Positions 1 to 6,457 are shown, numbered from the stretch's first letter. The stretch: 7,846 bases of DNA from Tessaracoccus flavescens (GCA_020741375.1 DYZF01000026.1:1-7846), one strand, 5' to 3'. Numbers and translations: made by a program. The notes: generated from the sequence alone by a model not told the origin.

Positions 1-294
1 GGCCTCGCACGCCGCGGCGAGATCCGGGTTCTCGGACAGGAAGCCGTAGCCGGGGTAGATCGCGTCGGAGCCGGATTCTTTGGCCGCGCGGATGATCTCG
101 TCGATGTTGAGGTAAGCCCGGACCGGGTGCCCCTCCTCGCCGATCAGGTAGGACTCGGAAGCCTTGATGCGATGGTCCGCGTTGCGGTCCTCGTAGGGGA
201 ACACTGCGACGGTCTTGAACCCGAGTTCGTAAGCGGCGCGGAATCCGCGCACAGCGATCTCGCCTCGGTTGGCTACCAGTACCTTGTGGATCAT
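1..294 (-). CDS. pyc: Pyruvate carboxylase, N-terminal fragment (runs off left edge)
   Basis: The visible 98 residues are the start of the biotin carboxylase domain of pyruvate carboxylase, the biotin-dependent cytoplasmic enzyme that converts pyruvate, bicarbonate and ATP to oxaloacetate and so refills the TCA cycle. Seen directly: KVLVANRGEIAVR at residues 4-16, the typical biotin carboxylase N-terminus, and YPGYGFLSEN at 80-89. The segment PYEDRN (33-38), then HRIKASESYLIG (41-52) and HPVRAYLNIDEI (56-67), fits pyruvate carboxylase rather than acetyl- or propionyl-CoA carboxylase alpha chains, which have a different sequence there. The ATP-binding lysines, carboxyltransferase and biotinyl domains lie outside the window (the full protein is usually about 1130 residues). 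The ATG at 294 matches the family start. There is no Shine-Dalgarno, but a TANNNT hexamer sits 7 nt upstream, suggesting a leaderless mRNA. The gene is divergent from the M81 remnant. Confidence 0.95.
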   Translation of the reverse strand, partial: MIHKVLVANRGEIAVRGFRAAYELGFKTVAVFPYEDRNADHRIKASESYLIGEEGHPVRAYLNIDEIIRAAKESGSDAIYPGYGFLSENPDLAAACEA

Positions 295-301
295 GCCCGC
301 C

Positions 302-307
302 AGCCTA
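302..307 (-). promoter_or_regulatory. Putative -10 element of pyc (leaderless start)
   Basis: On the minus strand TAGGCT occupies 307-302, leaving 7 nt before the pyc ATG at 294, which would place the transcription start on or next to the start codon. No ribosome binding site is visible between them, in keeping with a leaderless transcript. No convincing -35 box is seen, which is common in Actinobacteria. This is inference from spacing and consensus only. Confidence 0.4.
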
Positions 308-360
308 ACGGCTCACCACTGGGCCCCGACACCCTTTCCAGCGCAGGACCCACCCGGAAG

Positions 361-885
361 GTCCGCCTCTGGGACGCGTTGTCGACGGCGATCGCCTCCA
401 CCGCGCGACCGTTCGTCATCTCGGACTCAGGCGACAACCCGGGTGCCGGCGGCGCCGACGACGTCACCGTCGCTCTGGCCGAGTTGCTGTCGCGCGAGGA
501 GATCACCGAGGGCGCTTTGTCGGCCATCTGCGCGTCGATCTACGATCCGCAGGCGCTCGAGGTCGCGGAGGGCGCCGGGGTGGGTGCGGTCGTCGACGTG
601 AGCGTCGGCGGGCTGCGGGTCATCGTGACCTCGCGCAGGAATCAGTACACGACGTTGGAGCAGTTCAGCCGCGTCGGCCTGGACCCGCGCACCACCGACA
701 TCGTCGTCGTGAAGATCGGCTACCTCGAACCAGACCTGCACGATCTGGCCGCTGACTGGATCCTGGCCCTCACGCCCGGTGGTGTGGATCAGGATCTGAT
801 CCGTCTGGGCCACCACCGGATCGACCGGCCCATGTTCCCGTTCGATCCGGAGATGGCCGATCCACCGCTCGAGGTTCGCCGCTAG
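361..885 (+). pseudogene. M81 family metallopeptidase (MlrC-like), C-terminal remnant
   Basis: The reading frame from about 361 to the TAG at 883-885 encodes the C-terminal half of an M81/MlrC-like protein. Recognisable blocks are RPFVISDSGDNPGAGGADDV (409-468), VIVTSRRNQY (619-648), DIVVVKIGYLEP (697-732), LALTPGGVDQDL (763-798) and HHRIDRPMFPFD (811-846). Family members are about 480-500 residues, with the zinc-binding catalytic residues in an N-terminal domain of roughly 290. That domain is absent: the homology fades near 370 and the frame then runs antisense into pyc. A second loss is visible inside the remnant. VDVSVGG (592-612) passes straight into LRVIVTSRR, whereas relatives have roughly 50 residues between these blocks. 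No frameshift or internal stop is seen, so decay may be recent. The only in-frame ATGs before the homology (127, 172) lie inside antisense pyc, and the TTG at 379 has no ribosome site. A short expressed protein is possible but could not be an M81 peptidase. Confidence 0.72.
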
Positions 886-3434
886 CGGCAGAGCAGGCGC
901 TGGCTCGTGATGTCGGCGTAGAGCACCAGATCGTCGGTCAGCGCGACGTGCACGACGTCGGCGAGCAGGCTTGAGGCGGACGGCACGAGGTCGAGCAGCG
1001 CGTTCGGCTGGCCGGTGATGATCCGCGAGTTGAACTCGACGCCCGCGTGGTAGTCGAACAGCGCCGCGTAGAACGTGTCGGCCTCCACGATGTCTTGGAA
1101 GAAGTGCGATCCGTAGCTCAGTTCGGGCATGAAATCGCCGTCGGGGTACGTGTACTCGATCAGGGCTGCCGCCGAGGACACGTCGGTGAAGTTCACCGGA
1201 ACCCCCAGCGACGGCGTGGTCGTGCCCCAGCGACCCGGGCCGAGCAGCATCACCGACTTGCCCTTCAACGCCCTCGTCACGTCACCCAGCAAGCGGGCGA
1301 CCGCGTAGCGATCCTGATGACCCAGCGCCAGATACTCCGGCGCCTTCACCAGGACGGCCGCGTCGATCGGCAGCCGAACGTTGCCGCCCATGAAGTTGCC
1401 CGTGGAGCGGAAGAGCACGTCGCCCTCGTCCGACGGCATGGTCACCGCAGCGCCCAAGCCGCGGGTCTGCAGCGGGCGGCACTGCACGAGGTTGAAGCGA
1501 TAGTCGCCGTCCTCGTGGCGGATGTTGACGGTGAACTCGATGTCGACGGGGTACTCGTAGGTTCGCTCGAGGACGGCTAGGACCTCGCGCATCACGGCGC
1601 CGAAGTCGGTCTTGGTGAGGAGTCCCTGGAGATCGCAGATCACCGGCGGCTTGACGTTGCGCCGTCGGCCGAGCTCGCGGAGCCGGGCTGCGGCCGCGCG
1701 GTCCGGCGAGACGAACAGCGACCAGTCGGCACCGATGTCGCCGTCGTGGATCCGTTCAAGCGGCACGGTGACCAACGAGTTCTCCGTCAGCGACAACGCG
1801 TCGACGTAGCGCTGTGAGTAGCGACGCTCCTGCCCTCGTTCGACGCCGGGCTGGCGGCCGGGGTTGTCCAGGGTGACGATGCGCGCGTAGTCCTCGTGCG
1901 TGCGGTCGACGGCGCGGGTGCCGAGCCCGAACACGATGCGCAGCATGCCGGCGTTCGGATCGATGTCTTGATCCCACACGTAGAGGTTGGAGGAGTTCCC
2001 GACCCCGCCGGCGTGGGGGAAGAAGAGATCGCCGTGGTGATCGCCCGAGACCCGCTGGACGAGGACAGCCATCTGCTCGTCGAGCTCGGAGAGGCCGCGG
2101 TTGCGCCGATAGTGCAACGCCTCTGGGCTCATCGCGCTGGAGTACACGGCACGGACGGCGTCTTCAAAGATCTGGTAGCGCTCTTCCGGCGTGCCCTGCC
2201 CGGCGCAGAAGAACGAGTCGTACTTGCCCGCGAAGGCGTTGCCGAAGTTGTCCTCCAGCAGGGACGAGCTGCGCACGATGATCGGCGACTGGCCGAAGTA
2301 CTCCAGCATCCGCAGGAACTTCTCGCGCACCACCGGCGGGAACTTGCCCGTGCCGAGCTTCTCGTGCAGTTCTGCGCCGGCAGTGAAATATCCGTCGGGG
2401 GTCTTCTGCTCCATCCACAGGCGCCACCAGCCGTTCGCGACCACGTAGGCGTAGAACAGGTCCGAGCCGAGGAAGAAGGAATCGTGCGCCTCCATGCGCT
2501 CCCCCAGCTCCGGCTGGCGTTCAAGGATCGCACGGGCCACGAGCATGCCGACGGCCTTGCCGCCGATGAACCCCGTGCCGATCTCGCGCGCCGCGGTGGC
2601 GACGAGGTGGTGCAGCGTCAGGTACTCCCCCGCCAGATCCACCATCCGGCCCTCGCCTCCCACCAGCATCCCCAGCAGCGTGCGCTTGTACTCGGCCTGC
2701 TCCTCCTCGCTGCCGCGGCGCAGCGAGAGGTACCCGGCCTGCACCACCTGGGTCCAGTTGTCCGGCGGATCGCTGGTGTGCGCGATCCGGGCGAACAGCC
2801 GCGACGACGCCTCCGACGACGTGATGGCGTTCATCTCATCGGCAACGAGCTGGTGCGGGAAGAACATCGTCGGCGAGTGCCTGCTCCACACGCGCAGCGG
2901 GTGGACGTAGAGGTCGTCGTCGACGCGGTGGAGGTCCAGCAGCAACTGCGTGGTGATGCGGATGGCCGCGATGGTGTCGTTGGTGTGCTCGCCTCGGATC
3001 AGCGGGAAGTACGCCACCGTGTCGAGGTCGTACAGGAACGGGCACGTGACTTGGAAGAAGTTGGAGACGGCGAGGTCTGAATGCCAGCCCTTCAGCAGGT
3101 CGGTGAGGGAATCGAAGACGTAGAACTGCAGCCGGCCGCGGTCGGCGACCACCTGGTGCACCGCCGTCGCAAAACCCTCGAAGTTCACGCCCGGATCGAT
3201 GGTGAGGAGTTCGACGCCGGGGTTGGGTTCCATCACTGGATCGTGCTTGCCGAAGCGCACGTAGGTGATGGGGCGCTCGTCCTCGACGGCGCGGGCGATG
3301 AAGGGCGCGACGACGCGACGGTAGTCGTCGAGCGAATCCACTTGCCAGACGACGTTGTCGCCCAATCGGAGGCCGTCGACGACGCGGTCGAGCCCTCGGA
3401 TTCCGGTGCTGACGCGGTTGTAGGCCTCTGGCAT
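882..3434 (-). CDS. KaiC-like/PEP-pyruvate-binding ATP-grasp protein, no phosphohistidine domain
   Basis: An 850-residue cytoplasmic-looking protein. Residues about 1-200 resemble a KaiC/RecA-like domain: STGIRGLDRVVDGLRLGDNV (9-28) aligns with the region before a P-loop, but the P-loop itself is gone (VVWQVDSLDDY follows). A Walker-B-like hydrophobic run ending in FDSLTDLL is kept at 107-114. Residues about 288-660 are the PEP-synthase/PPDK N-terminal ATP-grasp domain (PF01326 type): IGGKAVGM (290-297), SPIIVRSSSLLED (383-395), AFAGKYDSFF (400-409), MAVLVQRV (455-462), GLGTRAVD (503-510), VDIEFTV (630-636) and LVQCRPLQTR (649-658). A C-terminal part (about 665-850) carries LLGPGRWGTTTP (730-741) and ELSYGSHFFQD (771-781). 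The TGG..SHAA phosphohistidine segment and the PEP-utilising barrel of PpsA are absent, so pyruvate-to-PEP conversion is unlikely; phosphotransfer to an unknown acceptor or a sensory role is possible. The ATG at 3434 is chosen because the family similarity begins there. An in-frame extension to 3773 only reads through the terminator and the permease gene. Confidence 0.88.
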   Translation of the reverse strand: MPEAYNRVSTGIRGLDRVVDGLRLGDNVVWQVDSLDDYRRVVAPFIARAVEDERPITYVRFGKHDPVMEPNPGVELLTIDPGVNFEGFATAVHQVVADRGRLQFYVFDSLTDLLKGWHSDLAVSNFFQVTCPFLYDLDTVAYFPLIRGEHTNDTIAAIRITTQLLLDLHRVDDDLYVHPLRVWSRHSPTMFFPHQLVADEMNAITSSEASSRLFARIAHTSDPPDNWTQVVQAGYLSLRRGSEEEQAEYKRTLLGMLVGGEGRMVDLAGEYLTLHHLVATAAREIGTGFIGGKAVGMLVARAILERQPELGERMEAHDSFFLGSDLFYAYVVANGWWRLWMEQKTPDGYFTAGAELHEKLGTGKFPPVVREKFLRMLEYFGQSPIIVRSSSLLEDNFGNAFAGKYDSFFCAGQGTPEERYQIFEDAVRAVYSSAMSPEALHYRRNRGLSELDEQMAVLVQRVSGDHHGDLFFPHAGGVGNSSNLYVWDQDIDPNAGMLRIVFGLGTRAVDRTHEDYARIVTLDNPGRQPGVERGQERRYSQRYVDALSLTENSLVTVPLERIHDGDIGADWSLFVSPDRAAAARLRELGRRRNVKPPVICDLQGLLTKTDFGAVMREVLAVLERTYEYPVDIEFTVNIRHEDGDYRFNLVQCRPLQTRGLGAAVTMPSDEGDVLFRSTGNFMGGNVRLPIDAAVLVKAPEYLALGHQDRYAVARLLGDVTRALKGKSVMLLGPGRWGTTTPSLGVPVNFTDVSSAAALIEYTYPDGDFMPELSYGSHFFQDIVEADTFYAALFDYHAGVEFNSRIITGQPNALLDLVPSASSLLADVVHVALTDDLVLYADITSQRLLCR

Positions 3435-3447
3435 GGAGCCAGTCTGC

Positions 3448-3503
3448 CAAAGAAAACACGACTGGCGCCGCGGCCGCGGTGAACGCGGCGACGACGCCAG
3501 CCG
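3448..3503 (-). terminator. Intrinsic terminator of the NCS2 permease gene
   Basis: Read on the minus strand, CTGGCG (3500-3495) pairs with CGCCAG (3467-3462), and inside it CCGCG (3488-3484) pairs with CGCGG (3478-3474) around the loop TTCAC. CG/CG pairs extend the base. The stem is followed by a T-rich run, GTGTTTTCTTTG (about 3458-3447), as in a rho-independent terminator. It begins about 50 nt after the permease stop codon and ends only 13-14 nt before the ATG of the next gene. Confidence 0.75.
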
Positions 3504-3550
3504 TGACAGCAGTCGAGCAGCACGAGGCTGCAGGCTGGATTGTCGGAGTG

Positions 3551-5098
3551 TCAGCTGCCGATCAGGTTCAGCAGGGCACCCTGGACGAAGTAGATGACGA
3601 ACAGCGCCGCCACCACGTACATCAGCGGGTGCACCTCCTTGGCCTTGCCCTTGACCACCTTGATGAAGACGTAGGCCAGGAAGCCAGCGCCGATGCCGGT
3701 GGTGATCGAGTATGCGAACGGCATGAGGATCATGGTCAGGAACGCCGGGATGCCCACCTCGGGGTTCTCCCAATCGACGTCCACGACCTGCGAGATCATC
3801 AGGAAGCCGACGAACACCAGCACGGGGGCGGCGGCCTCGGACGGAACCATGTTGATCAGCGGGGACAGGAAGATCGCCAGCAGGAAGGCCAGGCCGGTGA
3901 ACACCGACGCCAGACCGGTGCGAGCGCCTTCGCCGACGCCCGCCGTCGATTCGATGTAGCAGGTGTTGGACGAGACCGAACCCAGACCACCGGCGGCGGC
4001 AGCGACGGAGTCGACCAACAGGATCTCGGTGGTGCGCTCCGGCATGCCGTGCTCGTCGAGCAGCTTGCCCTCGGAGCCGACGGCGACAACGGTGCCCATG
4101 GTGTCGAAGAAGTCAGCCAGCAGCAGCGAGAACACCAGCACCGCGAGCGCGATGAAGCGGGTGATCGAGAAGTTGCCATCGGGGAAGAAGGCGCCCACCA
4201 TGTCGACGCGACCGATGAGGCCGAGATCGGGCAGGGTGAAGTTCTGCAGCGCCGGAACGTTCAGCGACCAGCCCAGCGGGTTGCTGCCGTCGGGCGCCTG
4301 ACCGCCGAGGCCCTTGACGGCCTCGACGATGATCGCGATGACCGTGGCAACGACGATCGAGATCAGCATGGCGCCCTTCACCTTGAGGACGTAGAGAGCG
4401 ATCAGCAGCGAGATGCCGATGAAGAAGATGGCGATGGGCCAGCCCTGCAGCGAGCCGCCGACGCCGAGTTCGACGGGGGTGCCGGCGCCCTTACGGACGA
4501 CGCCCGCGTTGACGAGGCCGACGAAGGCGATGAACAGGCCGATGCCGACGGAGATGGCGGTGCGCAGCGTCTTCGGGATGGCCTTGAAGACGGCGGTGCG
4601 GAAGCCGGTCAGCACCAAGATGAAGATGAGGATGCCCTCCCACACCACGAGGCCCATGGCCTGCGGCCAGGTCATCTGAGGAGCGAGGACGTAGGCGACG
4701 AGCGCGTTGAGGCCGAGGCCGGCGGCCAGACCCATCGGGAAGCGGCCGATGATGCCCATGGCGAGCGTCAGCAGGCCCGCGACCAGCGCAGTGGCGGCTG
4801 CGACCATGCCGATGGACGCACCGACGGCGGCGCCGTCGACCACGGTCATCGCGGCGTCGGTGAACTTCGGCGCACCCGAGATGAGGTTGCCATCCTTGTC
4901 GGTGGCGGTGCCGATGATGAGCGGGTTCAACGCGATGATGTAGGCCATCGCGAAGAACGTGACGAGGCCACCACGAAGCTCCTGCCCCACAGAGGAGCCT
5001 CGCTTGGTGATCTCGAAGTAACGATCTAGGCCGAATCCCTGTGCAGAAGACGGCGCGTTCTCAGGCCGCGGGGCGGCCTTGGGAGTATTGGTAACCAC
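3551..5098 (-). CDS. NCS2 family purine (adenine/guanine/hypoxanthine) permease
   Basis: A 515-residue polytopic inner-membrane transporter of the AzgA-like branch of the NCS2 family, which takes up purine bases with protons. Hydrophobic segments are visible at roughly 43-63, 97-118, 123-140, 146-165, 180-200, 220-262 (two), 312-336, 392-440 (two or three), 448-478 and 487-512. Family signatures are GLVTFFAMAYIIALNP (44-59), AAGLGLNALVAY (125-136), ADFFDTMGTVVAVG (328-341) and SNTCYIESTAGVGEGARTG (377-395), the last two lying in the substrate-binding core. Length and motif order are normal for the branch. The exact base cannot be told from sequence. The start is taken as GTG at 5098: TAGGAT lies 8 nt upstream, which can be read as a -10 for a leaderless start, or its AGGA as a weak ribosome site. 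It stands alone between two hairpins, so it is probably monocistronic. Confidence 0.95.
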   Translation of the reverse strand: MVTNTPKAAPRPENAPSSAQGFGLDRYFEITKRGSSVGQELRGGLVTFFAMAYIIALNPLIIGTATDKDGNLISGAPKFTDAAMTVVDGAAVGASIGMVAAATALVAGLLTLAMGIIGRFPMGLAAGLGLNALVAYVLAPQMTWPQAMGLVVWEGILIFILVLTGFRTAVFKAIPKTLRTAISVGIGLFIAFVGLVNAGVVRKGAGTPVELGVGGSLQGWPIAIFFIGISLLIALYVLKVKGAMLISIVVATVIAIIVEAVKGLGGQAPDGSNPLGWSLNVPALQNFTLPDLGLIGRVDMVGAFFPDGNFSITRFIALAVLVFSLLLADFFDTMGTVVAVGSEGKLLDEHGMPERTTEILLVDSVAAAAGGLGSVSSNTCYIESTAGVGEGARTGLASVFTGLAFLLAIFLSPLINMVPSEAAAPVLVFVGFLMISQVVDVDWENPEVGIPAFLTMILMPFAYSITTGIGAGFLAYVFIKVVKGKAKEVHPLMYVVAALFVIYFVQGALLNLIGS

Positions 5099-5106
5099 GG
5101 ACCGTC

Positions 5107-5112
5107 ATCCTA
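5107..5112 (-). promoter_or_regulatory. Putative -10 element of the NCS2 permease gene
   Basis: TAGGAT on the minus strand (5112-5107) ends 8 nt before the GTG start at 5098. The spacing fits a leaderless transcript. The same bases contain AGGA, which could instead serve as a ribosome binding site 10 nt from the start, and the sequence does not decide between the two. No clear -35 box is seen, and no purine riboswitch fits in this short leader. Confidence 0.35.
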
Positions 5113-5147
5113 GCCGTCAGCACTTGGTTGACACTCATCGGCGCGTG

Positions 5148-5194
5148 GCAACGAAACGCCCGACTGAGCGCTTGGCTCAACCGGGCGTTGTTGC
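5148..5194 (-). terminator. Long hairpin downstream of the DUF3027 gene, probable terminator
   Basis: AACGCCCG (5155-5162) pairs with CGGGCGTT (5182-5189). TGAGC (5165-5169) pairs with GCTCA (5175-5179) above an AC/AC internal loop, with loop GCTTG. GCAAC (5148-5152) pairs with GTTGC (5190-5194) below a two-base bulge. That gives 18 base pairs, starting 14 nt past the stop of the DUF3027 gene. On the minus strand the core stem is followed by GTTTCGTT, a weak U-rich stretch. It most likely ends the csp-DUF3027 transcript. Confidence 0.65.
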
Positions 5195-5208
5195 GAGGGG
5201 GCTGCAGG

Positions 5209-5979
5209 TCAGTCGAACAGTGATTCGTCGACGCTGATGGTGTCGAACGACGGCGCCGGCAAGTCCTTCGCGCGGTCCTCGGCGACGACGTCGGAGTGAC
5301 CACCGCAGCCATGATTCAGCGAGACGACGTGGCCGTCGGACGGCGAGTACTGGTTGGTGCAGGCGCCGAACATGGTGCCGAGCGCTCCGCGGAGGGGGAC
5401 GAAGTAGCCGCACGTCGAGCACGGGGCCGGGGCCTCGCGGGAGAGTTCGTTGTTCGGGCCGGGCTGGCCGTCGAGCCAACGCTCGGCGGCCTCGTCGCGA
5501 CCGTAGTGGCTGAGCACCCGCTGGCGACCGAGGCCCAACTCTGCGACCGTGCTGCGCAACTGCACCCAATCTTGGGTGTCGGCGTCCACCGGCAGATCCG
5601 TCGCGGCGAAGCCGGGCTCCAGGCGCGGATCGTTGTCCGGCGTGGGCATGAGCATTCCGGGCGCGATGTCGCCGGGGCCGATGCGGTCTTCCCACGGCAC
5701 CCACGCGGGGGCGAGGAGGGCGTCGGGCAGCGGCAGCAGGACGGCTTCGTTCACCGTCGGCAGCTTGGCGCGGGAGGCGCGAACCAGCGTGACAGCCCAG
5801 TGCCAATCCGAGTAGCCCGGCAGCTGGCAGGCGAACGAGTGCGTGACGACGCGCTCGCCTTCCTCCGCGATGACGCCGAGGTGGTCGCCGACGGCGTCCT
5901 CGCCACCTGCCTCGACGGCGGCGGCGCGGGCCAGGTCGACGGCCTCAGCGGCAACGGCGTCCAGCTTGGGTTTTGCCAT
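5209..5979 (-). CDS. DUF3027 family protein (actinobacterial, zinc-ribbon-like)
   Basis: A 256-residue soluble protein without signal peptide or membrane segment. It matches my memory of the actinobacterial DUF3027 family, whose function is unknown. The conserved core is visible: HSFACQLPGYSDWHWAVTL (47-65), PAWVPWEDRIGPGD (91-104), RVLSHYGRDEAAERW (154-168), then APCSTCGYFVPL (185-196) and SLNHGCGGHS (220-229). The cysteines C187, C190, C207 and C225 with H223 and H228 suggest a metal-binding (zinc) site. The extreme C-terminus is acidic (DTISVDESLFD). The ATG directly abuts the TAA of the upstream cold-shock gene (TAAATG), and GGAG (5989-5986) lies 6 nt before the start, so translation is probably coupled. 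The pairing with a cold-shock-domain protein suggests a joint role in nucleic-acid handling, but that is inference only. Confidence 0.9.
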   Translation of the reverse strand: MAKPKLDAVAAEAVDLARAAAVEAGGEDAVGDHLGVIAEEGERVVTHSFACQLPGYSDWHWAVTLVRASRAKLPTVNEAVLLPLPDALLAPAWVPWEDRIGPGDIAPGMLMPTPDNDPRLEPGFAATDLPVDADTQDWVQLRSTVAELGLGRQRVLSHYGRDEAAERWLDGQPGPNNELSREAPAPCSTCGYFVPLRGALGTMFGACTNQYSPSDGHVVSLNHGCGGHSDVVAEDRAKDLPAPSFDTISVDESLFD

Positions 5980-6363
5980 TTAGAGCTCCAGTTCGTCGGC
6001 GACGCGACGCAGCAGGCCCGCGATGCGCGTGGCGTGCTTGCTGTCGGGGTGGCGCCGGTGGCGGTAATCGTTGCCAATGCCGTCGAGCATCTTGATCAGA
6101 TCCTCAACGATGATGGCCATCTGTTCCGGGTTCTTGCGCGACGCCTTGGACAGCGACGGCGGCAACTCCAGCAAGGTGAGGCTCAGAGCCTGCTCCCCCT
6201 TGCGGCCCTCAATGACGCCGAATTCCACGCGCTGGCCGGTCTTGAGGGTGGTGACCCCCGCAGGCAGCGCGTTGGAGCGCACGTAAACATCTCCGCCGTC
6301 GTCCTTGGTGATGAAACCAAAGCCCTTCTCGGCGTCGAAGAATCGCACTTTTCCGGTAGGCAC
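5980..6363 (-). CDS. Cold-shock-domain protein with C-terminal extension
   Basis: A 127-residue protein. Residues 1-65 are a CspA-type cold shock domain, a five-stranded single-stranded nucleic-acid-binding barrel: GKVRFFDAEKGFGFI (4-18) contains RNP1 (KGFGFI, 13-18), and DVYVRS (25-30) is the RNP2 position. The histidine usual in RNP2 (VFVH) is arginine here. GQRVEFGVIEGRKGEQALSL follows and completes the domain. The remaining 55-60 residues form a basic and helical-looking tail (ASRKNPEQMAIIVEDLIKML, then a DYRHRRHPDSKHATRIAGLL segment) that classical 67-residue Csp proteins lack. The start is the GTG at 6363, because the family begins (M/V)PTGKV and GAGGA lies 4 nt upstream; an in-frame GTG at 6405 would add 14 unconserved residues. 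It is the first gene of an operon with the DUF3027 gene. A possible -10 (TAGACT) about 43 nt upstream gives a short leader, unlike the long leaders of cold-induced cspA genes. Confidence 0.93.
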   Translation of the reverse strand: MPTGKVRFFDAEKGFGFITKDDGGDVYVRSNALPAGVTTLKTGQRVEFGVIEGRKGEQALSLTLLELPPSLSKASRKNPEQMAIIVEDLIKMLDGIGNDYRHRRHPDSKHATRIAGLLRRVADELEL

Positions 6364-6405
6364 GTCGTCCTCGCTTAGTTGATGTAGTAACCCCGTGGAA
6401 CGCAC

Positions 6406-6411
6406 AGTCTA
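6406..6411 (-). promoter_or_regulatory. Putative -10 element of the csp-DUF3027 operon
   Basis: TAGACT on the minus strand (6411-6406) would start transcription near 6399 and give a leader of about 36 nt carrying the GAGGA ribosome site. No good -35 is seen. A perfect 12-bp palindrome (6414-6425) lies immediately upstream, in the spacer. Confidence 0.35.
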
Positions 6412-6413
6412 TC

Positions 6414-6425
6414 CGGTCGCGACCG
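6414..6425. repeat. 12-bp perfect palindrome in the nagB-csp gap
   Basis: CGGTCGCGACCG is a perfect palindrome without a loop, so it forms a poor RNA hairpin and looks more like a protein-binding half-site pair. It sits just upstream of the putative csp -10. In DNA this GC-rich a 12-bp palindrome may also arise by chance. Confidence 0.4.
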
Positions 6426-6435
6426 CCGTCTGGCC

Positions 6436-6450
6436 ATCGCGAGCAGCGAT
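6436..6450 (-). terminator. Weak hairpin after nagB, possible terminator
   Basis: ATCGC (6436-6440) and GCGAT (6446-6450) form a five-pair stem around the loop GAGCA, 7 nt after the nagB stop on the minus strand. No T-run follows. It may contribute to nagB termination together with the palindrome downstream, but the stem is short and the call is weak. Confidence 0.25.
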
Positions 6451-6457
6451 CCCCGGA

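Noticed and set aside
127..294. N-terminal part of the 127-885 plus-strand frame as the true start of the M81 protein
   Set aside because: These bases are the coding start of pyc on the other strand, and the translation has no similarity to M81 N-terminal domains.
786..802. Perfect hairpin GGATCAG-GAT-CTGATCC as a terminator for the ATP-grasp gene
   Set aside because: It encodes the conserved DQDLI segment of the M81 remnant, has a three-base loop and no T-run after it, so it is better explained by coding constraint.
1896..3080. 394-codon plus-strand open frame antisense to the ATP-grasp protein gene
   Set aside because: Its translation is His/Arg/Glu/Val-rich without recognisable motifs, mirrors G/C-rich third codon positions, and opposes a well-supported gene.
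3435..3773. In-frame N-terminal extension of the ATP-grasp protein to 3773
   Set aside because: It would read through the permease terminator and 3' end, is compositionally unlike the protein, and the family similarity starts at the ATG at 3434.
3479..5029. 516-codon plus-strand open frame antisense to the permease gene
   Set aside because: Its translation is a low-complexity run of H, D, E, Q, G and R with no family motifs. The minus-strand frame has membrane segments and NCS2 signatures. Long antisense frames are usual in GC-rich coding DNA.
5128..5133. Consensus TTGACA on the plus strand as a promoter
   Set aside because: No -10 hexamer occurs at 16-18 bp, and there is no plus-strand gene downstream for more than 2 kb.
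5296..6378. 360-codon plus-strand open frame opposite csp and DUF3027
   Set aside because: It spans two convincing minus-strand genes and their junction, which no real gene would mirror, and shows no family motifs.
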